Shown here piece after piece: positions 13,201-25,200 of a stretch of 64,000 bases of DNA. The stretch comes from Liolophura sinensis (taxonomy: Eukaryota > Mollusca > Polyplacophora > Chitonida > Chitonidae), in the NCBI RefSeq assembly GCF_032854445.1, contig NC_088301.1, forward strand, positions 42,581,187 through 42,645,186, in the 5' to 3' direction. Made by a program: the position numbers and the translations under genes. Under the pieces are notes generated by a model. It had not been told where the DNA came from. It did not search any database and saw nothing but the letters and a program-made list of their open reading frames with translations. Each line of letters opens with the position of its first letter. Within the stretch, counting starts at the first letter, position 1.

Positions 13201-13605
13201 GCAAGTGAAGCGGTTTGTCAGGTACCTTACGAAGGTCTATGGTTTACTCTGGGATTTCCATCACCAATAACCTGACCTGGAGGATTGTAAATGTGACGAT
13301 GTCCATAGATACCACTCTACAGCCAATCCTCTATCATAACGAAGACTCACCGCTTGCAGACTTGTACCCAGATATCATTATTAGAGAACTATAAGACTGA
13401 ATTGTTTTTGGCAGTCTTGGATGTTTTGAATTTTGCATTTACACATGTTCTTGGCTAAACATCTTCCAGTTACATGAATTTTCCCCTTGTATTTGTAGAC
13501 CCAATGCTGACCTCCCAAAGTGTGGACTTGATATGCACCACGTCGGATATGGATGGGGAAAAATCTCAGGTCACAGAATCTGACATGCCTCCAATAGAGA
13601 CGTAG
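4223..13605 (+). CDS. DMTF1: Cyclin-D-binding Myb-like transcription factor 1
   Basis: Seventeen coding exons join in frame: 4223-4496, 5018-5110, 5499-5536, 5660-5759, 6109-6185, 6317-6507, 6966-7075, 7442-7510, 7628-7787, 8146-8214, 8505-8587, 9143-9283, 9388-9611, 10991-11123, 12021-12181, 12608-12746, 13499-13605. The sum is 2169 bp, 722 residues plus TAG; vertebrate DMTF1 is about 760. The acidic N-terminus leads to QAWFTTRDDK (about 152), then Myb-type repeats: VTWKQGHWTKDEVELL, KHGADWALIGAALGRSASSV, then GKWLPEEEKRLAAA with SEKQCRTKWLNFLNWK, and a further TEWTREDDINL...SPQWLRGKWWSLKR unit near 357-410. The C-terminal half keeps a VRVARVE-like stretch and DHIIVHTLP, both seen in vertebrate orthologues. 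It is a nuclear DNA-binding factor linked in vertebrates to ARF induction and D-cyclins. Exons 2 and 3 have NAGNAG acceptors. Identity is firm. Confidence 0.95.
6556..6655 (+). mobile_element. SINE 3' fragment in DMTF1 intron 6
   Basis: Diverged copy of the tail half: CCTGGCTCTGCCCAGTTTC, then TGCTGGCCACTGCC, then TATAAGTGAAAAATATTTGA and AATCAAATAAATAAT. Headless. It starts about 50 bases after the exon donor at 6508. Confidence 0.75.
8685..8911 (+). mobile_element. Second type of tRNA-like SINE in DMTF1 intron 11
   Basis: GTGTGATTCGAATCCAGCTC looks like a tRNA B-box. It is followed by a body with TACCCAGTGTTCTCCACTGA and CGTGAAATATTCCCCAATGA, and a tail ending AATTAAATAAATAA. The body differs from the GGCCTCCGTGGC family, so this is another family or subfamily. 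Only one copy was recognised here. Confidence 0.55.
9770..10310 (+). repeat. Degenerate tandem repeat in DMTF1 intron 13
   Basis: Three or more diverged units share GATGACTATGTGTCACAACT-like, TTGTCCATTTG, TTGTCATGG and AATAGATATGATTT blocks. They start near 9799, 9923 and 10097, so spacing is uneven (about 124 and 174 bp). Old and diverged. Confidence 0.65.
11176..11722. repeat. 39-bp minisatellite in DMTF1 intron 14
   Basis: About 14 units of roughly 39 bp with core AATCATCAGTAACATGGGCA followed by AGGTCTAAGGGAAAAT. Later units lose 2-3 bp. The minus strand stays open for 149 codons (13-residue period HAHVTDDFHFPLD) only because 39 is a multiple of three. It is intronic and not a gene. Confidence 0.92.
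12963..13155. repeat. ~60-bp tandem repeat in last DMTF1 intron
   Basis: Three units share CTTGAATGCCCTTGA, then ACGTCTTACATTTTTT, then GGGGGTACATGTA. The middle unit carries a partial duplication of ACGTCTTACATT. Confidence 0.75.
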
Positions 13606-13635
13606 ACTCTTAATGTGGAAGGTTCCAGGCCTTGA

Positions 13636-13641
13636 AATAAA
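13636..13641 (+). terminator. DMTF1: Candidate poly(A) signal of DMTF1
   Basis: AATAAA 31 bases after the DMTF1 stop codon; a second AATAAA is at 13896-13901. Which is used cannot be decided from the sequence. Confidence 0.4.
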
Positions 13642-13904
13642 CGAAGTTTAACAACATCTTTATTATATCAATGATATTTATTATATTATATTTCCGAACA
13701 ATATTGAACATTTGTGTTTGTGAAGAAAGAACGTAGAAACATGGTACATTGTACAAGGTTGCATTTTGAATGTATTTATAAGACCTGAATGTTTGGAAAG
13801 TCTGAATCTTAAGGAAAAGTCTTAATGTTTGAAAAAAAAACTGTCTGTACTTGATCATACATGTATATGAATTTGTTTTGTTTTCTCCCGCCAGAAATAA
13901 AGAA

Positions 13905-16240
13905 AAATTATGAATACTATAACACAGAAAGCAGGAGTCACAGATTTGGCGGAATTTCTTCCTTACACCATGAGAACATTGAATTTGATTCAAGTTCAGT
14001 GGGGATCACCCACTGCCTTATTTCTGAAAATGTTTAGCTATCTAGTGAACCAGTTACTACCAAGGGCTCGATTTGTTTGACGGATGATAACAGACGTTAT
14101 ATCTTTTATGAATGCTGATTGCATAAATTCGCCAAACTTTACCTGATGTAAAATGGTACTTTTAACATCATATTCGCATGAGAGTGTACTCTTTATTATA
14201 TTTCCAACATTGATATGGACAGTTAGATTGATGGCATTGCTGAGATAAAGTATCAAGGGGAAAAACATACCGCTTATGTGTGAAAAGTTACCAAATGCCA
14301 GTTACCACAATATTGTATTCCGTGTTTTGGTTGTCCTACATTTTGCCTGTGGGCAACAACGTTCTCAAATATATTATATTTGGTTATATTAAGTTTACAA
14401 GGGATGAGTGGAAAGCCATCACACATCAGCTGTGTATTTGGCTTTTATTGGACTACTAACATCTCGACTGTTAGGTTAAGGGTTGGCGGAAATTGGAGTA
14501 AATTTGTCAGGTTATTGACAAACATCCGCACCGGAAGATTTCACATTTTAAGTGTCGGCCATACGAACAATATGTGCAATGGATATAGGTATGTACTGTG
14601 GGTTTTATTTTATTCTTTACGTAATTCTGCCTATGTCATGCTACTAGGGAGCGTGTAATTCTATACTATTTAGAACATGGTAAAACTCCGGTAAATTGGC
14701 AGGAGGTCGGAATTCATCGGTTATTGAGGAACGTGTCAACAATTACCACACTGTCGTCGTTGCTCTGATTTAACTAAGGACTAACAGCTTGTTGAACTCT
14801 TCAGATTTCTAATATTAAATAGAAAGAGCGGAAATTTCAGATTCTTATAGGCGACTAAAACGAGCGCATGGTGGGTAAAAACCATTCACTGATATTTCCA
14901 ACACAAATCTTATCATGGACCATGTTCTTAGAAATAATGACTGGATTTATAGTAGTAAACTCCATATAAGGAACACAAAGGCGGTATTTTGTAATATTCT
15001 GCTTTCAAACATAAAACGTGCATGGTTTTTGCGATGCAAAACACGATCATTCAGCTACAACTGACCAAGGAGATACTGAAGTGTACGCTAAAATTTAGCA
15101 GTTACAGACCTACTACATCGAAAGTTAAAATCTCGTTTAAGTTGAAATTACAATGTTCGCCCCATTTTTTTTATTCAAATGGTCGCTTTCGAGGAGATAC
15201 TTAAATCGCATCGTGTGAATTAAGAACTATTGAGCAACCCATGTAGGGGAAGAATCGTCCTTCATGGTTCTCCTTGGAGCAAGCCCATTCACCGTTTTGC
15301 GGAATCGCTAAAACATAAGGTTTACACAAACGTTTATAGGTCGTCATATATCGTACCTATATAATGAATATACTGCTATATGAAAAACAGATGTACGATC
15401 TATCAGGCGTTTATTTTGCGCCGTAGTTTCATCCACCATCTATTAGCGTGTACACTGACATTTGCTAAATTACTTTCGTGCGAAATCCATGTATGGACAA
15501 AAAACCTACATTGAAATTATGTGTTTTTTAATATAGATACAAATGATATTACATATAACCTGTATACACACATTTTCAAGGATGTGAATTTATTCTAGAT
15601 GTCACGCCGTATGGTTAATCTTAGCATCATTGCTATTCTGAAGGCAAAATGCATCTGCCTACAGCGGAAGTGTATGTGGACATTTTATATTCATACAGAA
15701 AAGAGGGCATGGATAAAGACAGCTCTGCAGAACGTAGAGTATGAAACTTAGACCAAAAATATACAAGATTTACACATACAGCGTAGGCCTATGAGAAGGC
15801 GCACCACCAAGATTTGGGGAGGGGAGGGAGGTTCAGGTTTAACCAACTCAGTAAATGTATTCTCAAAACGGCTTTCCGAAACAAAGCTTAACATGCACCA
15901 AAAGCGTTCCGCAAATTCAGAGTGTGCTTAATTTGACCTCTTAACTTCTTTAACGTTTTACACGATATAGAGAGCCGAGTCACATTCTCATGAACTCTTG
16001 GTGGAGGAGAGGTGTATTGAGTCGGGGATCTCTATCAGTGTTTTCACAAATTCAGTGTTTTATGGGACTGTCCACATACAATTTTTCAGAAAGGATGAAT
16101 TATTATTTTGGCGCAAGGCTTAAAATTAGTGCACGTATATTAATTATACTTCTACAGCGGCTTGAATTGCTACTGCTCAGTTCTGGGTCATGAGTGTGTT
16201 AACATTCTGGATATGGTGTACCCAGGTATCTTTCCAGGGC
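13905..16240. other. Intergenic region between converging DMTF1 and CCDC3-like gene
   Basis: AT-rich sequence with no exon-like ORF or clear repeat. On the minus strand an AATAAA (15594-15589) lies about 650 bases after the stop of the CCDC3-like gene and may be its poly(A) signal. Short ORFs here have no recognisable motif. Confidence 0.6.
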
Positions 16241-16247
16241 GTTCCCA

Positions 16248-19200
16248 TCATAACACTAAGACAAGTGCGCCACAAAGAAGTGTGACTATCATCGTCTCCA
16301 TGCCCCTGGATGATGCCCCGTTTTTGGACCGTTTCCCGCTACCATTGGCCGTATTCTGGTCATCCTTGTTGTTCTCAGGTGACGTAAATTCTAAACAGCA
16401 GAAAAGGCAAAGAAACATATATGAGGTGGTCATGGTTAAAGGATCCCACGCGTAAAACCTAGGCTTTAATTTAGACCAACATATATTACCCATTAGTAAA
16501 GAGAATTAAGCCACACGGTCTACTTCGTCAGAAACACTTGATATAGAATGGTAGTAAAATACAATAAGATCTGGGGCCAATACCACAAAGCCATGTCTGA
16601 CAAAATTTGAAATACCATCTGAACGCTTTTGAAATTAAAATTTTGCCCCTCCCATCAACGTTGTCTTAAAACAAATGTGTCCAAATTTCAACTTTCACTA
16701 GCCAAAACTAAACACCGTAGAGAGATTTTAGAATTCGACACGTCAGAAAGGGCTTTGTGGGATTGGCCCTAGGCTCTTGGATAGCCAACCGTGTCGTGCG
16801 GATATAATTGTTTTTCTTAACACAATATTCGATATTACTTACGAACGTTTCGTGTTCTAACCATGATTTATGGCGTTATACATATTCTTACCTTTCAGGG
16901 TATCCGTGGTGATTTCAGGAGGTAGGCTAGTCTCTCCAGGGGAGTCCTGGTATCTGACACATTTTGGCTGACCCAGTGTCTGGGGACAATCTACTAAAGC
17001 TGGATCTGTGCCTGTTGCAATAGGAAAGCAAACGTTTATTGGCAAATTACTAGTGCGTACATGTATATAGGTGAGCAATCCTACTTTACACCTGTAATAC
17101 CCCCAGGTAATGGGAAACACACCATGCCAAAAGTAATTCGGGCCTAAGCTCATGTTGTCTATTGTTCAATTCTACACTTGCATGCGCGCAATGACGATTT
17201 GTGAGTAAACGGGTAACCTTACTGGGGTGTGCAGACATCGTTACTCTGATAGAATGGACATTATTTTATGTAAACTCCACAGCAGATCAGGGGATGCATT
17301 CAATAATGATTTTATATGGCGACACTTGCTTGAACTGCAATGCCATGAAGGCCTACATTCAGAATGCACTATAGGGCAAACACCCGTAACCAACTGCGAT
17401 ACTGATGTATAAGGGTTGTATATACATTCGACTGAGTAGCCAACTAGTCAACTTCTATCACTTCCAGGAATCGGACCCTGGTCTGAAGTGACAGACATCC
17501 GCTTACCTTCTGGGTGCATGGTATTCAAGTCACACACTCTGGTTATGTTCTGCATGAAAGGGTCGTTTGTGCCGGTGACTTCAACCTCCATATCCGACGG
17601 TGTGTAGGTAGGCCCCGCTTTCCTCAGGTAAACCACATAATTCTTGCCGACCGTCAAAGTGGTAGAAAAACACATCCCAGGGTTGAAACCTGGAGGAATA
17701 TCAAAAGAGCAAATTAGTCATTAATATTACTTCAAGATATTCTGTTTTGGTGATTTTTTTTATGCATTTCATTTTCATGAACAACTGTGGTGCAGTATTC
17801 CAGCAAAGGAGGTATATCGAGCATATTGCCGTTGCCCAGCTAACTGGTTTGTCTTGGGCCCTCTTGGTTGGGGCAGTTTGTATTATTTGACTGTGCTTTA
17901 TGTTGGATACTTAAAATGTTGTCTGATTGCTCAGTTTATGTTGGCAGTATACTTTGGTATGATTTTCTGATACTGACTCTGCTTAGAATTATTATTTAAC
18001 TGATTGGTTGATGCTGCCATTATATTATAATAATTATAAAATTTTTTATTTGGTTAGTTTATAACTATAGTAACAGGCAATAAATTATATCGATCCAGAG
18101 ATATATAGCCTTTGCATCAAAAGTGCATGTCGACATGCAGGTTCATCTGAAGACATCATTTGTGCAATCACAAAAAGTAAGAAACAAAAGAAATTGAGGT
18201 CAACACATACTGGATTCTCCAGGTACTGCTAGAAATATATTCAAATACAACGGTATGATTGTCGGTAAAACATCTCAAGCTCGCGTTTTTTAAATCATTA
18301 TCCTAATGTCATTGTCATGGGTAGGACAGACACAATCCCTCGGATTGATGGACACAACTACTTTTGTGGCGATATGTACTAAACCGGTTTTACAGGAATG
18401 ATAGAAGACAACCCGTGATCAAGTAATACATTGAATATAACCATATATAGACATATCTATACACTGTACACTTAATGACTCAAGCACAACTACTGTATAG
18501 TCTGGCGTAAACAATATTCTTCTTATGCTTTATCACGTTATGGTTAAGAAACGCGAAGAAAGTCACACGAACACGTTCAGAATTTTCTCAAAATACTGTA
18601 AATACTGATAAACTTATAGATCTATAAGAATATAGGGGTATTGCTTAGATTAACTGTAACTAGAAAGGAGCATGTTCAGTGTGCGCAAGCCCAATCAAAC
18701 CACCAAAAAACACACAACCCATAACTGTAACCATAAAGGGTGTATGCGCAAGCCTAATCAAACCACTATAAAACGCTCGACACATAACTATAATCAGAAT
18801 GGTGCCTATTCAGTCTGCACAAGCCTAATCAAACCACTAGAAAACACCCGACACATAACTATAATCAGAATGGTTATAGAAAACACCCGACAGTATGCAC
18901 AAGCCTAATCAAACCATCAGAAAACGTCCACCTTATATCTGTAACCAGAAAGGTGCATATTTAGTCTGCACAAGAGTAATCAAACCACTGGAATTTATTT
19001 ATTTGATTGTTGTTTTACGCTGTACTCAAGAATATTTCACTTATACGACGGCGGCCATCATTATGGTGGGTGGAAAGCGTTCAGAGCCCGGGGGAAACCC
19101 AGGAACATCCGCAGGTTGCTGTCGGATCTTCCCACGTACGACCGGAGAGGAAGCCAGCATGAGCTGGACTTAAACTCACAGCGACCGCATTGGTGAGAGA

Positions 19201-22200
19201 CTCCTGGGTCATTACGCTGCGCTAGCGCGCTAACCAACTGAGCCACGGAGGCCCCCCGAACCACTAGAAAACACCCGTGATCTGATTGATGCATATCCAG
19301 TATACTACTCAAGCCTAATCAAAAACGACAGAACGCACTAATTCCAATAACTGAGATCTGTTCGGATCTAATCCAGTACACTATCTTAATAAAACTGCTG
19401 TGAAAATACCTGTGAGCGTAATAGTACTTGGTACATATGGAGTGCCGATACACAAATGTATTAATTAAACCGCTAGAAACACCCAACTGATAGGCGGTGA
19501 TATTATATGTGTATATTCGGCACACAAGCCTAAGTGAACCACTACAAAACGTTCAACAGACAAGCGTATAGTCAACCATGAAACCATTAATGTTATTAAT
19601 GTGCTCTCTTTAGTTCATTAAAAAAAACATCATTCAATTCACGACAATGGGCGCTAAGTTGATTATTATTTCTTTTGCAAAAACCGCCATGCTCAAGGCG
19701 GTGAATATGCTGTACGTGTATCTCCATACCTGCACATAAAAGGCTGACACGTTGGCTGCTCGAGAACACAACAACATCAACATATCTCCCCAGGGAGTTC
19801 CTATATCCTACTTCATTTGTCAATGATAAGCATAATTTATTTCTAACGCCCGATATGCATGTTATTCTGGGGAATGTTTTTGTTTCCTCTTGACGTCACG
19901 TACGTACAATTAAAATATTAATAGGCATTTCGCAATGTCAACAGGATGTAGGCCTATAGAATGTTATCATATATTTTATAGGTACCCCAGTCCTGTGACC
20001 AACCAGCTGGGGAAAGTTGTGGAATCTTTAACATGTTCTAACTCCCTACACAGCTAAACGTACGCAACATTAATGTCGTGGGAATATGTCAAAACATTCT
20101 TACCCAAATAAATAAAACACGTAAACTGAAGAAGTTCAAGATAATTGTAAGAGTTTCATGTGGCGAGCATTTAACCAGTATTTTGTCACAAGTAGAATAC
20201 AGATGCATAAAAATATGCATAACATTCTTGGGATGCTAAGACGTAGATGTTATCAACTGATCATCCCATCTATAATAACGGCTAAACAAGCGTATACAAA
20301 TGGCCTGGCAGGCAGTTCAGGTGGGTTCTAACCCTGAGGACATAGTGAGGCCTTGAGTTAAGACAATGATATAGCAGATCGTGATATACAACCATACCAG
20401 TACTCACATTATATTAAAACAAAACGGGCTTTAAGCGGAGGCAGCCGGGATCATTAAGTCATAGAATTAGAACCGCACCCATCTACTTCTCCAATGCAAT
20501 GTACAAATCTATATTGGTTATAACTCAGAAATGGTTTTTTGATATATTTTTTGTTGGTCAACTCACGTTAGACATCTTTTCATAAACGTCCGTTCGTTCA
20601 CTAAAAAAGGCGTGGTGCTACTAACACTGGGCCTGCCACAGTTGACCAACCATGTGGATAACTCGGGCAATTAGAGAAGCGACAGCTTACAATAATGCCG
20701 CTCATTTGTTCGATTTGCAGACAAATGCCATGCTCTTCATTATAAGCTTGAAAGTCATTTCATTTTGTCAGGTAATAGATGATGACAAAGGCGGTTACAT
20801 GAGATCATTTTGGCTTTATATTGGCCTGGGTACAGATGTGCTTTATACTCTGAACGCTTGATTAATCAATAAATTGGCACAGGACTAGTGGTAGGTAACG
20901 AAATACTTGATCATCTGAACACAAAAAATACAATTATATGACCAAAACAATGTATCTATCTAGTTACAAATTTTTGAATGCAAGTCACATTTAAGGCTGC
21001 ATGTATACACTGGCGATTTGTGTTGAACATCGTTTTGGAAATTTGTTGATACTGGTCCACGATGGTCTGTTACATTTTGTCTGATTAAATTTAGATTTTG
21101 TAATGGCGACGGTGTTACTACGAGAGCCTAATGCTGTTGAGATGGCAATATATGGACAACTTGGATAATGGTGACGATAACCGATGACCTCAATGCATGG
21201 GAAGAGGGAGGGTAACATTATAGAAATGATGATGAATCATGCTGATGATAAATGACACATAGAGCGTGATATGATCATAATCGCCTGGAGAGCTACATGG
21301 GTTCAGGGTGACCGTGATGTAAAAGCCATTGCGCCATTGACGCCTTGAGGACTGATCACCTGTACGTATTTATTAATACGAATATTTGGATCACAAAAAT
21401 ATACATTTATATTGGTGCTGGTTATTTTCCTGAAGTAAGTAATATTCAGTTCAGGAACGTTTGAGACCAGAATAAAGCCGTGAATGAGCTAAAACTCTAT
21501 GCGGTGCATTCACTCTTCGCCAGTTTAACACGATGTGCATATAACCTCTTACGATTACCCATAAAGAACAACGCGTCGGTTTAGGCCTACTTCCTATACA
21601 TGCTGTGACTTTTTCCCGCTGAACGATGATTGTTTTTTGATACTGATTGTCGTTTAATCTCACAAACAGACACAGACATGCTTGTTTAGCTTCTTAAAAT
21701 TCATTACTCAGGCAAGTTAATTTACTAATTAGCATTCCTGGCGATTTATTCAAAAGATTTTCATCTGCATTACGCAATCGAACGTATCCATCTTGATGAG
21801 GTTCATCAAAACATGAAAAACGGCTTTCAAACTGACAACGCCTCGGGTCATTCAAAGCCTTCGCCTATCGCCTACTCTGAGACAAAAGTATGATATGACA
21901 CTTCACTCAGCGTAATATTTTTCTGGCAATGATGACACAACATATTGAAATAAAATACCTTGTTTAAATAATTATTTTTTCTTCTTCTCCTTTTCTTTCT
22001 TTGCTCTTTCCTTCCCCCAATTTCATCCTCTTCCCCTTTATGTCCTGACAACCGCTATTTTTCATACTCATCACAGTGCACATTTTAACGCCTGCAATCT
22101 TTCATACTTATAACAGTGCAAGTTTCAAGGGATGCAACTTCTCCATATACTCATCACAATTCAGGTTCCAATGACTGCAGTGTTTCATACTCATCACACA

Positions 22201-25200
22201 TTGCAGGTTTCAACGGCAGTAATTCCGACCACTTTCACATTCCTCATATCAAATGAAAATCACGTATATCACTCGTCAGGCGCATTGCTGTCAGGGAATT
22301 GCTGTATATGGTCACTGTCAAGTAATTATAATTAATTCCGTGTTGGTGTCAAATCATTACTGTATGTAACCATTGTCTTATCATTACTGCGTCTAGTCAC
22401 TGTCATACCATTATTGTGTCTGGTCATTGTCATATCATTATTCTGTCTGATCACTGTCAGATCATTATTATGTCTGGTCACGGTCAGGTCATTACTATGT
22501 CTGGTCAGTGTAATATCATTATTGTGTCCGGTCACTGACAGAATGTTATTGTGTCTGATAACTGGCAGATCATTATTGTATCTGGCCACTAGTTGTCAGA
22601 TAATTATCGTGACTGGTTATCCTCAGATAATTATTGTGTCTGATCACTGCCAGATCATAATTGTGTCTGGTCACTGTCATATCATTATTGTGTCTGGTAA
22701 CTGTCAGATCATTATTGTGTCTGATCACTGAGATATCATTATTATGTTTGGTCACCAAGATATCATTATTGTGTTTGGTCAATGTCAGATCAGTAGTGTG
22801 TCTGGTCACTGTCAGATCATAATGTGTCTGGTCACTGTCAAATCGTTATTATGTCTTGTAACTGTCAGATCATTAGTGTGTCTCATCACCGTCAGATCAT
22901 TATTATGTCTGATCACTAAGATATCATTATTGTGTTTGGTCCCCGTCAGATCATTATTGTGGCTAATCGCTGTCCGATCATTATATTGTCAGGTCATTGT
23001 CAGATCATTATTGTGTCTGATCACTGTCAGATCAGAATTGTGTCTGGTCACTGTCAGATCATTATTGTGTCTGATCACTGTCAGATCAGAATTGTGTCTG
23101 GTCACTGTCAGATCATTATTGTGTCTGATCACTGTCAGATCATGATTGTGTCTGGTCACTGTCAGATCATTATTGTGTCTGATCACTGTCGGATCATTAT
23201 TGTGTCTGATCACTGTCAGATCATTATTGTAACTGATCACCTTCAGACAATTATTGTGTCTGATCACTATTAGATCATTATTGTGTTTGGCCACTGTCAG
23301 ACAATTATTGTGTCTGATCACTGTCAGATCACTATTGTGTCTGGTCACTGCCAGATCATTATTGTGTCTAGTCACTGCCAGATCATTATTGTGTTTGGTC
23401 ACTCTCTGATCATTATTATATTAACATTGATCTGACGAAAATAATGACTGGCAGGTACGTATTACGAGTCTGAATACATATTATACATATTGCTATATTA
23501 TTGTTTATTCTGTTAGTGTGCATTTTTTCTGGTTCGTAAACGTATTTTTCAAGTACACACATGTATGTTTTCAAGAAAAAATATTTTTTTCAATTACATA
23601 TTCTCCGGCCATACGTTAGGTCTAGAAGCAATGGCTAGAAACTCCACGTTATTGAATGGATTAGACTGTCCATGTGCATCGTCAGTCCCCAGAGAATCAC
23701 GGGTTATGCATGGTTGTAATATTAGTTTTGAGGTGTTTCTTCAGCACGAATTAGAAGTGCCAAGTGTTCATGATGAAATCCATTTCAAACTGCCAGTGAA
23801 ACAAACATCGCACCCGTAGAAAATCTGTATATTTTTATCATTAGTTATGGTTTATAATATATCGCTAGAGTAACCTTTGGAGATCTTAAATGAGTTATTA
23901 TTGTATCAGCATTGTTATTGGACTTTGTTAATAACGTCAGTATTTAACCACTACATCCATGCATCTTTTGACACCTCAGAGTTCTAAAATGTGGTGTGTA
24001 GAGATTTTGTCCAAATTTGAGCTCATGCTCATGGACCACCTCAGAGTTCTAAAATGTGGTGTGTAGAGATTTTGTCCAAATTTGAGCTCATGGTCATGGA
24101 CGACCTCAGAGTTCTAAAATGTGGTGTGTAGAGATTTTGTCCAAATTTGAGCTCATGCTCATGGACCACCTCAGAGTTCTAAAATGTGGTGTGTAGAGAT
24201 TTCGTCCAAATTTGAGCTCATGCTCATGGACCACCTCAGAGTTCTAAAATGTGGTGTGTAGAGATTTTGTCCAAATTTGAGCTCATGCTCATGGACCACC
24301 TCAGAGTTCTAAAATGTGGTGTGTAGAGATTTCGTCCAAATTTGAGCTCATGCTCATGGACCACCTCAGAGTTCTAAAATGTGGTGTGTAGAGATTTTGT
24401 TCAAATTTGTGCTCATGCTCATGGACCACCTCAGAGTTTTAAAATGTGGTGTGTAGAGATTTTGTCCAAATTTGAGCTCATGCTCATGGACCACCTCAGA
24501 GTTCTAAAATGTGGTGTGTAGAGATTTTGTCCAAATTTGAGCTCATGCTCATGGACCACCTCAGAGTTCTAAAATCTGGTGTGTAGAGATTTTGTCCAAA
24601 TTTGAGCTCATGGTCATGGACCACCTCAGAGTTCTAAAATGCGGTGTGTAGAGATTTTGTCCAAATTTGAGCTCATGCTCATGGACCACTTCGCCTCTCA
24701 TGATGTGTTTTTTGCTTTGAGTTTTTTGTTTTGTTTTTTTTTTCAAATAAAAAGTGAAAACATTCATTGATTGAATCTTACAACGACATAAAAGTGACGT
24801 GGAGATTTAGGATGCACCACCATACATATCATATACCCAAGATGGCAACGCTGATCAAACATGTCCACACTAGGCCTGTATACAGAATTCATCATGTCTA
24901 CATGTTCGACGTATAGTGGTGTAAAACGGATTAGTACTCAAGTCATGTACTGACAGGACATAACTTTAACCAACCCTTGTTTTAATCGCGGACATTTAAT
25001 CTCTCAGTCTGTCATAAAAAGCTATTATTGACTACAACAGAGGTAAGCCCCGCGTGAAGGCTGATTAATTATCGAAAAATGTTAATAACAGGTGTGCTAC
25101 ATCAATGAACGCGCTTGATCGAAATGAAAGTAGACTTTTGCATTTATAGAAGTATGTCACGCATTTCAAACTATAATGGTTATTAACTCTTGAACAAGAA

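Noticed and set aside
22332-23402. Several ORFs above 75 codons on both strands with 9-residue repeats
   Set aside because: Same cause: 27-bp minisatellite, open in more than one frame on both strands.
22345-24688. CRISPR-like look of regularly spaced repeats
   Set aside because: Head-to-tail tandem repeats without unique spacers, in an animal intron.
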